64,000 nucleotides of DNA. It comes from Theristus sp. LFF4_11 (Eukaryota; Nematoda; Chromadorea; Monhysterida; Xyalidae). Below, one piece after another: positions 46,495 through 57,780 of the stretch. Every line of letters begins with the position of its first letter. Within the stretch, counting starts at the first letter, position 1. The stretch spans positions 62,001 through 126,000 of the forward strand of contig JASANC010004736.1 of the NCBI GenBank assembly GCA_030248135.1, given 5' to 3'. The position numbers were made by a program, and so were the translations under genes. Under the pieces are notes generated by a model. The model searched no databases. It saw only the letters and a program-made list of their open reading frames with translations, and had not been told where the DNA came from.

Positions 46495-48378
46495 TCACAT
46501 CGCTTCATACGCTTCACCATACTTGTCCGACCGTTTATCAGACAGTTTCGCAGATGGTCGCTCGGATTTAGCAACGATTGCTGCAGATTCGCCTTCTCCT
46601 TCAGCAGCTGCCCCTGGCAGAAAAAAGGGCACATTATCAATTTTGCAGGTTCTGCGCCTCAATGGGTTTGCAGTCTTTATTTCAATCTATATGTGCCAAT
46701 TCGAAATAGCCGAAGTGACTCGGCCTTGCTTAGGGTACTCGGATCACTTCACCAATTTTGAATTCTCGCATCATGCATGAAGCCGTTTACCTACATCGTA
46801 TCTATGCGAGCAATGAGTCTCAGGACCAAAATACGATCACACACTGTACGTGGCATGTTTTATAAATGTCAATGAATGGGTGTCATGATCAGCATATTGA
46901 AATGGATTTAGACGAGGGCTACTGAGTAACCTTGCGCTTCAGACATCATTGGCACAGTCAAGTTCGGCGTCACCGCGACGATCGGCTGCCCCGGGCGCAG
47001 TTCGTCGTCAGCCTGACAGCCGAGCGCGTGTGCGACCTTGATCGGGAACAGCGTGGCCAGTAGCACGTCCATGACCTGCGGCGCGTTGGCTAACGTTTAG
47101 ATGAGATACAGACCCAGTTTGAGTAGTTATAGTTCTATAACTGACGATCAATCGCTTATTACGAGCTGTTCTGTCGTACAGTGCAACTTGCGTCAGTGTG
47201 TTCGGCGCAGCTTTCGCTTGAAGTATTTTGGAACTGTAGAGTAAACGAGAGTAAACACTGGTCTTACGGCAACACATCCATTTCGTTTGGTGTATGTGAA
47301 ATGCAAAATATGCATTGAATATTACGGAAATGACTCCGGATATGCAAGCAGACTCACTTCGAACGCAGCATTTTGTACTCGGATGATTCTGGGTCGTTCC
47401 TGGCGTTCGATACTGAGGCCGAGCAGCGCCATGGCGGCGGCTACCATGAGCGAAAGCGTCGTTGGTACCACGATCACCACGACCAATGGCGTCCCCGCAT
47501 CCTTCGGCAGTGCCACGCAAACGCCCTTTTCCGCATGCCTGAGCGTTTGGCACTGGCGTTACGCTTTTGAGTTATGAGTTACTTGTATGTAATAGCTCTA
47601 AGCCTCCAAAATGCTTACTGCCATTATTATTCCACGAAACCCATTCTGTACGGTATGGCCGATTAAATAAGGCAGTCCTTGTATTCTTCCTCAAGATGAG
47701 ATTAGTCACAGACTAGGAGTTGTTTTTTCTTGTGTGGTTGTGTCAAACTGACCAGATAATTGCCGTTATACCAAACGCAACCGCCAACACAACAACCGAT
47801 GATACTAGCAGACAAACAGTACACAACATGATGACAATGAAAGTTGGAAAGCTGTAAACGAAAAAACAGCGGGAGACGTGTATAAAACAAACTGATTTCA
47901 TTTTTACTGTGGTAATTCTTTACTTTTATTGAGCAAAACGTTACAATAACTGCACGTACAATATACCGTATTCAAAGAAACATGTCACTTATCATTTCGT
48001 AAAGAAAGCAAGTAAGGGTACTTCAACCTTCTATGTGTCACCTCAACAGCATGCAAGGAGGGCACCTCACAAATCCTGTTATTCTGATATTCAGTGTTAC
48101 CTGCAGTATGTCCGAATAAATAAGGCAGTCCTTGTTTTCTCAGTCGCCATGTTTAATCAGCCATGCAGTATTTATTAGGTTTGAAAAAAGCTAACTTCCG
48201 CCTTGCTGCAACCCAAACAACGAAATCATATGAGAAACAAAAGAATAAACCACAGCGAATGGCCAAAAGACGTACAAACAAACATATTGCTTGATGTGTG
48301 ACATAAATCAATTCGCGCAAAAACGCGCTCTGAAAAAGTTCACCTATCAGACGCACCAGTGGATTTCCGCTGCGTCAT
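46495..48378 (-). CDS. Two-pass membrane protein, unknown family
   Basis: Five exons: 48378-48344, 47851-47753, 47538-47358, 47075-46931, 46613-46495, giving 192 residues; all phases agree. Residues about 14-44 are a long hydrophobic stretch (FPTFIVIMLCTVCLLVSSVV...), then a short loop with Cys (HAEKGVCVALPKDAG), then a second helix at about 62-88 (PLVVVIVVPTTLSLMVAAAM). The remaining ~100 residues are soluble: SIERQERPRIIRVQNAAFE, a Cys-containing segment, and an Ala/Glu/Lys-rich end finishing KYGEAYEAM. A hairpin with both ends in the cytosol is likely. It is divergently arranged with the tetraspan gene at 50.4 kb, sharing about 2 kb of upstream DNA. Family not recognised. Confidence 0.75.
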
Positions 48379-50412
48379 ATGGAAATTCGATACTTTGAAA
48401 ACGTCAAATACCTGGCATAATTTATCTGACCATTGACGGTGCGAACTTTTTTAGTTTGTGCGCAAAAAGCTGACTTTTGAACGCGGTGTGCGCTGATTGG
48501 TCGCGCTAAGAGTTATGAGGCAAGGTATGTGAGGTGTGTTTTTGAAGCTAAAAATTGTGTCTATTTGTTTTCCTTTTTGTTTTTTCACTGTTTTTCCTTA
48601 TTATGACGCAAAAACTAAAACGTGCATAATCAAAACCACATCATCTCAAGATCTTTACAGGAAAATCAATCTGTTTTTTATTCAGGCGGTTGCTGTAAAA
48701 CAACAAATCAACTATATATCTAATAGTTAGTTACCGACCAACCGACAATGCACTACACAACAGTTTATTTCGCTTTTTCAGGCGCTACGCCCACGTACTA
48801 GCTATGACGGAATAACGCAAATCAACCATACATTTTTCTTGAAACGCTTGAAAGGACCAAAATCCTTTTTTTAGATTTGCACTTTGTACGTTTTTCTCAA
48901 AACGAGGCTAAAATAGCCAAAGCAAGGTTTGACCGCCAAAACCCAACCAGCACATGTCGCAATATTCAACTGCAACCAAACTCCTGCAATGGAATCGCCA
49001 TCGAAAAAAGCAATTCAAAAGTTCGAATCAACCGTGAACCAATTATATATAGCCAGACTTCATTGGACTTAACGCGCTAAATAACGGTCAAAAACCAACA
49101 CCGAAGACGCAACTGACCCGCATTTTGTTTCAGTGTAAATGTTTGCAGGGATTATTATGACGATTACGTGGGCAGACCGGCACCCGTCAAACTCTGCCAT
49201 CGAAACAGGGGGCAGCGGCGTCAAAGTCTGGCATGTGTTGGAGGAAGCGCAACGATGTAGAGTTTTTTGAACCGCACAACACACCGCTGATGATTGAATA
49301 TCGTGGAAAGAAATTTCATTCACCAATTTGTAAAAAATTTTGAATGCACCATATGTGCACTATTTCATTCGATTTATTTGTGCCCGATTTATCTGTGACG
49401 TGGTGACTGTGACGCCTGTTTGCTTCCACGCTTCTTTTTTTTCGACGGCTGTGACGCCGATCCAGCGGCGCGGGCGTCAGGTGACGCTCACTGTGTGCAA
49501 CGCAATTCAAGCCCACTTTTCCCCGGCGACCGTACGGGCGCGCGTTGCTTTAAAACTGATGCTTTAAACAGAGCGCATTATATTCAAAATATTGGCGCAT
49601 TTCTAGGTTGCACAATTTTTGTTGTTTCTGGCTGGCCAATTCTGAAAGGGTTCCACCTACATTTGTGTGTGCAGTGTGCAGTTTGAAACTCAATTTGAAG
49701 ACACGCGTCCATATATTGACGTTGATCTGTTCAACATTCTACGGTGCGCCTTTATTGCGTAATATTATTCGGAGATTGTAAATGCGCTTCTCTTGGTCTG
49801 CTTTTTCGAGAGACCTTTTTGTTTTTGTATCTGCAATTGTAATACTGTTTCGAACTTGCGCGAAACCTTCGGCAAACTAACATTGTTTTTCTTAAGAAAT
49901 CATTGTTTAGCATCATAATATGAGTATGGGGTGGAAATGCATTAACCTGTGTAAGTAAACTTTGTAACCTTACTGTGTAAGGGTGATGCACACTTTAAAC
50001 TGATGACTGATCCAACAAAGTAACTTTCCATTTTTTACACGTTTCAATGCTTTTTTGTTTCTCATCTAGTTAAATAAGACTTTCAATACGAAGTTCTGGA
50101 TGCGGATAGATTAATCAAAACAAATAACCATTCGGGGCGATATCGACTCAAAAACTTCAGAGCTTTACTTTTCAGCCAAGCGGGTTTTCAGACCAGTCGT
50201 AGTCAACACGAAAATCGGCATAGCAGTGTCTGCTGTTCCATTATTGCTCAAATTCTGGCGATCACAATCTAAATAATTTGTAAAACGACCCTTGAAAATC
50301 GACACTTTCAGCTGCAGCGTTTCCAAAACGCAACGCAATAATCATAAAAACCAACGTTGATATGCGCGTGTAGCGTGCAAAAGACGCGCGGACGAAAAAT
50401 TCTCTGAAAACT
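48379..50412. other. Shared upstream region of two divergent genes
   Basis: Likely promoter-bearing spacer between a minus- and a plus-strand gene. A possible plus-strand fragment at 49,151-49,258, preceded by an acceptor (TGTTTGCAG), reads DYYDDYVGRPAPVKLCHRNR before a stop, but no partner exon is seen. GC-rich frames at 49,430-49,560 are open on both strands. No gene is called. Confidence 0.35.
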
Positions 50413-53400
50413 ATGTCCAGCGGTGTGCAACTTGCGGGCAATGCTGCCTCTGGTAGCAGAAGTCAAAATCGAGGCGCGATTACAATTGCCAATCAGAACG
50501 TCGTCCTGAGACAAGAGTCGGGTAGAAGTAACCAATCGAACTCAAGCCAACAGCAGAACTCACGTTATTCCACGCATTACGTCTATGACGGCACATTTCC
50601 ACCCGATGATTTCTACGCAGGTACGAAAAAACCACGCCAAAAACGTTCAGCTTGGAAAATGTTCTTTGCAAAATATACGTTTGGAAGATTATGTATCATT
50701 ACCGAATGTACCTTTTTACCAGTTTTTACAGTTCTTATTCTTACGTTCCACTCAGTCCTGCACCCAACAGCCAACTGCCTCATTTTTCAGGGCGAAGCGG
50801 CGCCGAGCAACTGAAGGACGCTCGTTTCATCGACTCAGTGACCTCGAACACATCAACGGTTGAGTCGACCTCTTCGAAGTCGACCGTCAGAATGGTGAAC
50901 TTCAGAGAGCCGGTCTCATCGATACTCGACGAGGACGAAGCGATGTTCAACGGCAATGCCATGATGGAGTCGTTCAGGGTGTGTCTGCGCTTGGTTTAAA
51001 CGGTTGAAACGTTAATTCCTCTCGGACACACACTGAAACGGTGCTAAAGTCAGTTCGGGGTTGTCGAGTGCCGAAGGAAACCTCGAAAACTAAAACCAAA
51101 CCTCAGCCATCGCGAAAATAAAGCACCTTTTATAAAAGTTTATTCAGGTAGCCTGCAGTTTCTTATCAAATTTGCGGATAAGGTGGTGATTTCAATTGTC
51201 TCGCCAATCCAGTCAGCATTTATTTAAAAATGCTTCCCAAAACTTTTGCTTCACAGTCATTCTTGTGGCAATTCCTTGGCTATTCCTATGAGATCTACCT
51301 TGTCGGTATGTTTCTCACACTGCAACACTGCTGTTGCATGGTGCAGTCAAGTTCAGAAAAAACAGCTCACCAGGAGGTTCGTGTTTCGTTGTTGTCATTG
51401 AGCCAAAAAAGTTATAGTCTGCTCAGTGAAAGCAGTCAGAGCCTGGGGATCTCCCTTTGGACCCGTCAGATTTTTCAATGTGCAGACATTATTATTCCGG
51501 TTTTTTTTGCTCAATGTCTCTGTAGAAACCCACGCATTAACTACCGCATTTGTCCCCTAAAAACGGTCTTTTCTGCAACTACTACTTTATTCTGCTTGCA
51601 TTTATTTTGACATCCTTTCCAACTTTCCTGCCCGAAAAGCACCCGGCAACTTCTCAACCAACCTAATAGACAAAACTCGGTAGTTAGTGTGTTTTGGAGC
51701 GCTTGGGTTTCTGTGGATTATTAAAAAAGTACATTTTGACAATGAAAACAAGACACAAAATTCAACCGTTTTTGTTCTTCAGGTAGACGAAGTCGTAATT
51801 GATGAGCTGCTGCTTCGACACCCGCGTGCGCTCGTCCTGTTGGCCGCAATCGAGGGCGTCGTGTCCATTCAGTTGCTCGTTTTCGGCACGGTCGGCTGGA
51901 TCTACGGTGCCTCTCCCTACTTCACGGTGCTCTGGGCAGCGCTGCTGATGCTTCTGACTGCTGTCGGCGGCGCTGTGTTCGTGCGCGTGACGCCCAAATA
52001 CAACGTGCTGCTCGTCTATCTCGCTGCTTCGGTGGTCGGTCGAGTGTGGTGGTTTGGAATTTTTTGGTTTCTCTCGGCTGCAAAAATGACGTTTGATTTT
52101 GTAGGGGTTCGCTTTGGTTCTGTTCTACTGTACTTCGCAGAATAGGGTCAACGAAAATACTCAACTCAACGTCATCTTGTAGAACTTCTAGTGGCACATT
52201 CTACATTCTCTGAGCTCAACAACACTGAAAGCGTTATACTTTCGAAATGCCTCAAAAAATTCCTTAAATTAAAATTGGTCAGCTTATTAGAATTAGTGTT
52301 CCACACGGTTTTCGTTAGTAGGCGTCTGTTGTGAACAATTTTTAGGCTTGTTTTCAGACCAACAAAAACTTTTCCTAAAAATGCTGTGCTGTATCATCGC
52401 ATGAATTTTTCAGTAGCTAAAGTGTTTTGCGGAGAACCGCACCAATCATGGAGAATTGATACGAACCTCGCGATGCATCTCAAAATTCTAAGACAAGCAA
52501 TACCGTATTACTACCCCCAATAAACCCCCATGGGGGATTAATACGTCAGCGACTTTTAGGGGTGGGGGTTTATTGGTGGGGGGGGGATTATTGGTGGGGG
52601 GGGGGGGGGTTTATTTTACAAAAAATTCTAGGGGTGGGGGTTTGTTGAAAAATGGCAAAAATACATTGCATGGCAGGCAAGAAAGTCGCAGAAACTTCTA
52701 CTCTACATAGAAGTTTCCTTTTATAACAGCCTTTTGTAATGAAATTACTATTAACTCACCCATTTGGGGCCTTTGGTAGCACAATTTCATCATTTTCACT
52801 GCAACCAGCCACTGAATTCGCTGGGTATGTGTTTCAAACAGGTCTCCAATAATCCCCCATGGGGGATTATTTGTGGGGGGGGGGATTATTCGGAAACTGG
52901 TCGGGGGGGTGGGGGTTTATTGGTGGGGGGGGGGGGATTAATGGTGGGGGGGGGTTTAATGGGGGTAATACGGTAGTTAGAAATCACCTTTTGTTCGAGT
53001 CTCAAACATGGCACTCAACTCAAACTTCACTTTTGTTTCCAGTTCTGTGTCCTGCTTAGTATTGGCTTATTTGCGGTGACGGCGGTGTGGCTGATGGACG
53101 AGGAAGCGACAATACAGCCAAACAAGCAAACATCACTGGTGCAAGACACTCGCATTGCAATGTACTCGTTGGAGCTGGTGTTGACGCCAATGTTTGGTCG
53201 GTAAAAACACACATCATTTTACAATTTGCAATGCTGATTGGCTGCTTTTTTAACTTGGGCTCACTGATTGATCGGACGACGTCTCTGACGCTGTGAAAGG
53301 TAACCTAACCACAGCGAAAATCGGTCGCTAACAGTTCCTCCAAGCAGCAAACGCCGCCAATCACGGCTCAGGCCACATTCTAAATTTGTTCTATTTTTTA

Positions 53401-53962
53401 TGTCCATCACGTTTTCGAGCACATTTCCGTTTTATAACATCAGGGACGTGAAGCAGCTTTTTATTCGATCGACGATCGCCTGTTTTTATGGACCACAACA
53501 ATACAACATCTCATTTTTTGTTTGTTTGCAGGCATTTGTGCTGCCATTTCATCGGTGCTGTTGTGTTTGGCACGCAGAGATTTGAAAGAAGGCCGGTTGA
53601 GCAGCGCTTATTTCTTCAGTCAATCGCCCGGTGGGCATCAGGTGAATAGTTTAAAAAATCGACCTAAGTTTTAAATAAAAATGAAACTTAACTAATGATT
53701 GCATCTTCTTGCTTAGTTTGCTCAAGCACAATAAACATGAAAAACTGCAAAAAAGCATAAAAAGAACATTAAAAATCAAACAAACCTTTCATCATTATTG
53801 TCGCGCTCGCGATCATGAGTTTTTTGTTCGCTTAAATCAGTTTTTTTTCAGAATGTGCTTGTGCCTGTTGCTGTTCGTCAGGTGAAAGAACTGCCACCAG
53901 ATCCGGCTCACATCAAACAAATCACAGTAGCCGTGCAAACAACGAATCAACCGAAAAAATGA
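50413..53962 (+). CDS. Four-pass membrane protein, unknown family
   Basis: Six exons: 50413-50620, 50791-50978, 51783-52031, 53043-53196, 53532-53641, 53852-53962, giving 339 residues with all phases consistent. Residues 1-132 are hydrophilic, rich in Ser/Asn/Gln (MSSGVQLAGNAASGSRSQNR...), with an acidic patch SSILDEDEAMFNG. Four hydrophobic helices follow at about 148-173, 178-200, 206-233 and 254-285, with short loops, then a Lys/Pro-rich tail ending NQPKK. Topology resembles MS4A/TM4-type tetraspans with both ends cytosolic, but I see no diagnostic motif (no tetraspanin CCG loop), so no name is given. Intron 3 holds a fold-back transposon. An alternative donor two bases downstream in exon 4 would shift the frame and lose helix 4. 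Confidence 0.8.
52501..52975. mobile_element. C-rich fold-back element, TA-flanked (copy 2, inverted)
   Basis: Reverse complement of the 24.4-kb copy, with the same TA-CCGTATTAC ends and internal unique segment (contains ...CATTGCATGGCAGGCAAGAA...), differing mainly in the lengths of its G runs. It sits in intron 3 of the four-pass protein gene. The close match between copies implies recent mobility. Confidence 0.75.
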
Positions 53963-54216
53963 CTAAAAACACAGAAAAACACAGAAAGACAAAAAAGAAA
54001 CACAACACACATGATGTTCTTCGTCTATTTGATGCAATATTGATTCCAAAAATGATGTCATCCGTTTTTGTACATCTCTTTTCATGTTTTTCTCCAAGCT
54101 CTTGCTCACTATTTATTTTTTTCGGAATAATTGTTCACCGCAATAAAAGTCCAAATTCATTAGATGTGTAGATTATTGCCAATCCAGTTCTTGAAACGCC
54201 GCTGTTTCTTGCACCG

Positions 54217-54268
54217 TACAGTCGAGCTCTAAATTATAGGCAATCAGCTGATTGTGAGTTCGACTGTA
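54217..54268. mobile_element. Minimal 52-bp copy of the TA MITE
   Basis: TA-CAGTCGAGCTCTAAATTATA joined almost directly to GTGAGTTCGACTG-TA with a single AATCAGCTGATT core. This is an internally deleted copy of the 7.7-kb MITE that keeps both ends and TA borders. Confidence 0.7.
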
Positions 54269-54290
54269 CCTGCGTTGCATCAGGTGCTAT

Positions 54291-54356
54291 CAGTACCGAA
54301 GACGTGGGGGGGGGGTGGAGGGGGGTACACCGCCAGAGCACCCGAGACCTCTGCGT

Positions 54357-54392
<36 letters not shown>

Positions 54393-54868
54393 CACGCGAC
54401 ACCCATCCCCCCCAACCCTGACACTGGACCATCCACCCCCCCCACTAAATGTGCTCGACACCCCACCCACCCCCCCCCCCCAACATGGACCTTAGTTACA
54501 GTAACACCCCCAAAAATTTTCTCGGACCACTAAAAAAATCATGAACTTTTGCTCAAAAATCATGATTTTTTGTCTCTAAAGTCCATAATATAAGCTGAAT
54601 ATATGATAACTTGATATTCTGCATTGTAATTTCAAAGATTTCGGAGCAAAATTTAGCGTTTTTCCTTCCAAATTAAAGCGAAAAAATATCATGGGTGGGG
54701 TGCGAGGTGTGCACTCCCCCAGAAATTTTTCTACAATAGTGCACCTCCCCCCATGGCCCACGCCTGGGGGTGTCACTGTGCAATGACTGACACCCCCCAC
54801 TGAAAAATTTTCGCCCCCCCCCCCGTGACGACACCCCCCTCGAAAATTTGCTTTCGCCTTCGGTACTG
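54291..54868. mobile_element. hAT-like MITE with G-run, 8-bp target duplication
   Basis: Ends CAGTACCGAAG and inverse CTTCGGTACTG. GGTGCTAT is repeated exactly at both borders (54283-54290, 54869-54876). Internally a run of about 35 G (54357-54391) and C-rich blocks. CAG...CTG ends with 8-bp duplication are typical of hAT. No transposase frame. Confidence 0.85.
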
Positions 54869-55466
54869 GGTGCTATTGGAACCAAAAAAATGTTTCGCTT
54901 GTTTTATTTCGCTGCCAATCAATACAAAGTAGTGTGTCTTGACAAAACCTGGTGACTGGACCGACCCGACATGAAATTTATAACATATACAGTACTTAGC
55001 GTGTCAATCGTATGAAGACCGTGCAGTATAGAAATTAAAAAAAGTTCGTTGCTCGACGTTTTTTAACATTCTTAAAAATTAAAAAAACTGTTCTGTTGCT
55101 TTGCTTCCTTCAAGAGAGTCGTCTCGTGTCGTGTCAGTTTTTTTTTCAATTTTTTGCGAAAAAATAAAAAGAAAGAACGAATTTGTAAATTGAGGCTTGT
55201 ACGGGTTGCGTGTCCATTTCAATTTTTGGTTTGCGTTGTACGACGGTCGGGGAACGAGTTTTCCATTTCCCCCAATTGGCGAAAAAAACGATTATGTCGT
55301 CGGTCGGTCGTCCGCTCCGCTGGCCCGCTCTATGGCCGCTAGGTAGGGTTGTTAACAAAAAAAATTGCTATTTTTGTTTAAAATTTTTTTTTTAATTTTC
55401 AAAAATCAAAGTTGTGCTAAATCAATCAGGGAGTCCGAAGAACCACATATGAAATGATATGCAAGC

Positions 55467-56721
55467 GCAGTAGCGAAAGTGCGGGGGGGGTGGGGGGGGT
55501 CCACCCCCCCCTCAGCCGAAAATCCTGCCCGTGCACGAGCCGGCAGATGGCTGTAGGTCGATCCGGTACCGGTCGATCCGGTACGGTCGATCCGGTGCCG
55601 GTCGATCCGGTACCGGTCGATCCGGTACCTGGCAATTTTCTAGGGCGGTCGATCCGGTACCAGGTCGATCCGGTACTCGGTCGATCCGGTACCAATTGAA
55701 ATTTTCAGCTGTTTTACGGGTTTTTAGCGTTCAATTCGTTATGTTTTCGATTTTTCTTTGGTTGATTGTTGATACGATTGTTGATGATACGATATGAGAC
55801 GACGACGACTTGCGACACTTGGTTGGTTTTGGGAATCGTAATCTGATTCTGAAAAAAGCAAAACAAGTGTACCATATGTTTTTTTTATTTTCTGAACTAT
55901 TTTCCAGAAGAATAAAGCTCCAAGACGGTGAAAATTTGCAAAATTATCAGCTCAGCAAGAAAAGGAGAACAAAATAAAAGTATGAAGACTGATTCGGTTC
56001 TCTTTTGGAGTTGAGGAAAAATGTGTTGTTTTTATTTTCATATTTCCCGCGAAAAAAACCTGCGGTAAAATGTTTCAGACATCAGATAAAATGAGAGAAA
56101 CGAAGAAAAATAGAAAACAAATCAGAAACAAATTGAATTGAATGCTAAAACAGTTGAAAATTTCAATTGGTACCGGATCGACCTGGTACCGGATCGACCG
56201 CCCTAGAAAATTGCCAGGTGCCGGATCGACCGGTACCGGATCGACCGCATGCCGGGCAGATACCCGTGTACCCCCCCTCCCCCCTTTACCTCGACACGGG
56301 TACTAGACTCCCCCCACCCCCCTCCGCGAGAAAACACGGGATCGCACCCCCCCCCTCACGGTGGTCAATCTCTTCTCAATTTTTTCCAAAAATACCGTAA
56401 TTTTTGCATTTTTCTTGACGTTTGTGTCTGTCCCTGCATATATTTTGTTGTTTCTGACCAAACAAGCAGCTTGTTTGCACAAAATATTCTGTATTTTACA
56501 AGAATTTCTGTGTTTTTCTAAGGCAAAAATTTGGTATTACCCGTGCGATCCCGTGCACCCCCCCCCCCTCACGAAATTTTTCTGCCAGTGCACCCCCCCC
56601 CCCTCAGGAAAATTTGCTGCCCGTGCACCCCCCCCCCTCACCGAGAAGGCACCTGACCCCCCCCCCTCTAAAATTAGGCAAACACCCCCCCCCCTCACCC
56701 GAGGTCCCGCTTTCGCTACTG
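55467..56721. mobile_element. Nested hAT-like element, 8-bp target duplication
   Basis: Ends CAGTAGCGAAAG and inverse CTTTCGCTACTG. TGCAAGCG is duplicated at both borders (55459-55466, 56722-56729). Inside each end are C/G runs, then inverted arrays of GGTCGATCCGGTACC units (55,555-55,695 and 56,166-56,247). About 470 AT-rich bases lie in the centre. It is inserted within the outer element, so it is younger. Confidence 0.87.
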
Positions 56722-56941
56722 TGCAAGCGCCTCCCGTCCCGAATGACTCCCGTATGGCGGAACTTTGCAGATTTTGTTTTGGTGACCTCAATTAATTTTA
56801 ATTTTTTTTAATTTAATTAAAAAAAAATTACCCCTTTTCCAAACCGTCACCATGCCTGGCCTCTTCTTGTGTTTTGACCTCCAAAACGTAACTAATTGTC
56901 CCAGCTAAACTAATGCTAAAGTGAAGACAAACTAAACATAC

Positions 56942-57140
56942 CGCCTTGAAATTCGATCAATTCTTCTGACGGTGTCGCGACGACATGACACGAAGCAGCA
57001 ACCAGACAACGTAGCGCTTGCAAACGGAGCAGCGAGCACAATCGGACGCTCTGCGAGGCGAATCGTCTCCTTATCTGCATCGGAAATGGTAGGCCAAGCT
57101 TTGGAACGCTCAAAAACTTCATCGCAGATGTTGTCGAAGC
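56942..57140 (-). pseudogene. Captured host-gene exon inside a transposon
   Basis: Minus strand: acceptor TGATTTTAG, 199 bases open in one frame, then donor GTATGT. The protein segment starts FDNICDEVFERSKAWPTISD and contains LAERPIVLAAPFASATLSGC. The same exon, with identical length and splice sites, is in the second transposon copy at 63,793-63,991, where one Trp codon has become a stop. Parent gene not recognised. It is probably a transduplicated fragment rather than a working gene. Confidence 0.6.
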
Positions 57141-57500
57141 CTAAAATCAGTCGGTAAAACGGTCCAAAATCGACTGCTAAAGGTTTTACGAGGATAATCA
57201 AAGAAAATTTTTGTTGAACTTTCGAAAAATTGTGCCAAAATTGAGGTTTTCACAGTATATTAGAGGAAAATTTTTCGAATTTAAAAAAAATCGGCATTTT
57301 TGTTTTTTTTTAATTACTTTTTTTAAATTTTCATTTTTGTTTAACAACCCTACCGCTAGGCTAGGGCGGCGACGACGACGAGTAATTAAAGAGAGACAAC
57401 ACAACACAATCCATTAACAAAGAGTTCTGTTGCGAAAAAACAGTTTCGATAAAGTTTCTTGGAAGAAACCAATTTTTTCAACAATGCAATTTCTTCAAAA

Positions 57501-57780
57501 GTCTTGAAGTTGAAAAAACAACTCAAGTCAAATCAAAAAAGTTTGTACAAAACTTTCTTCATGATTCACATTTAAGACTGAACGTTGTCGAATTCCATCA
57601 AATCAAGGCAAAATGGGCCTCTAAGGGCTAAAGTCTTAAAGTTGAAAAAACAGCTCAAGTCAAATCAAAAAAGTTTGTACAAAACTTTCTTCATGATTCA
57701 CTTGCAGAACAGCAAAACAAAACTTTGTCCATTTAAGACTGAACGTTGTCGAATTCCATCAAATCAAGGCAAAATGGGCC
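57501..57780 (+). repeat. Tandem duplication of the TRAM start region
   Basis: 57501-57619 and 57633-57780 are two near-identical copies, the second with about 29 extra bases (an inserted CTTGCAGAACAGC segment). Both end in CAAGGCAAAATGGGCC, so the TRAM ATG and the next codons are duplicated. The upstream copy reads ATG GGC CTC TAA. Confidence 0.8.

Larger units (their letters stand above)
55344..57352. mobile_element. Outer hAT-like element carrying a captured exon, 8-bp target duplication
   Basis: Ends TAGGGTTGTTAACAAAAA and inverse TTTTTGTTTAACAACCCTA. CCGCTAGG is repeated exactly at both borders (55336-55343, 57353-57360). It is interrupted by the younger element at 55,467-56,721. The right part holds an exon-like 199-base segment (56,942-57,140). 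A second copy begins at 63,571. Confidence 0.85.

Noticed and set aside
46489..46648. Plus-strand Ser/Ala/Pro-rich frame with acceptor and donor-like ends.
   Set aside because: It is the shadow of the minus-strand last exon (46613-46495), which joins its neighbours in phase.
54290..54540. Gly- and Pro-rich proteins read from G and C runs (also at 24.3-24.8, 52.5-53.0 and 56.2-56.8 kb).
   Set aside because: They are translations of homopolymer runs inside transposons with defined ends.
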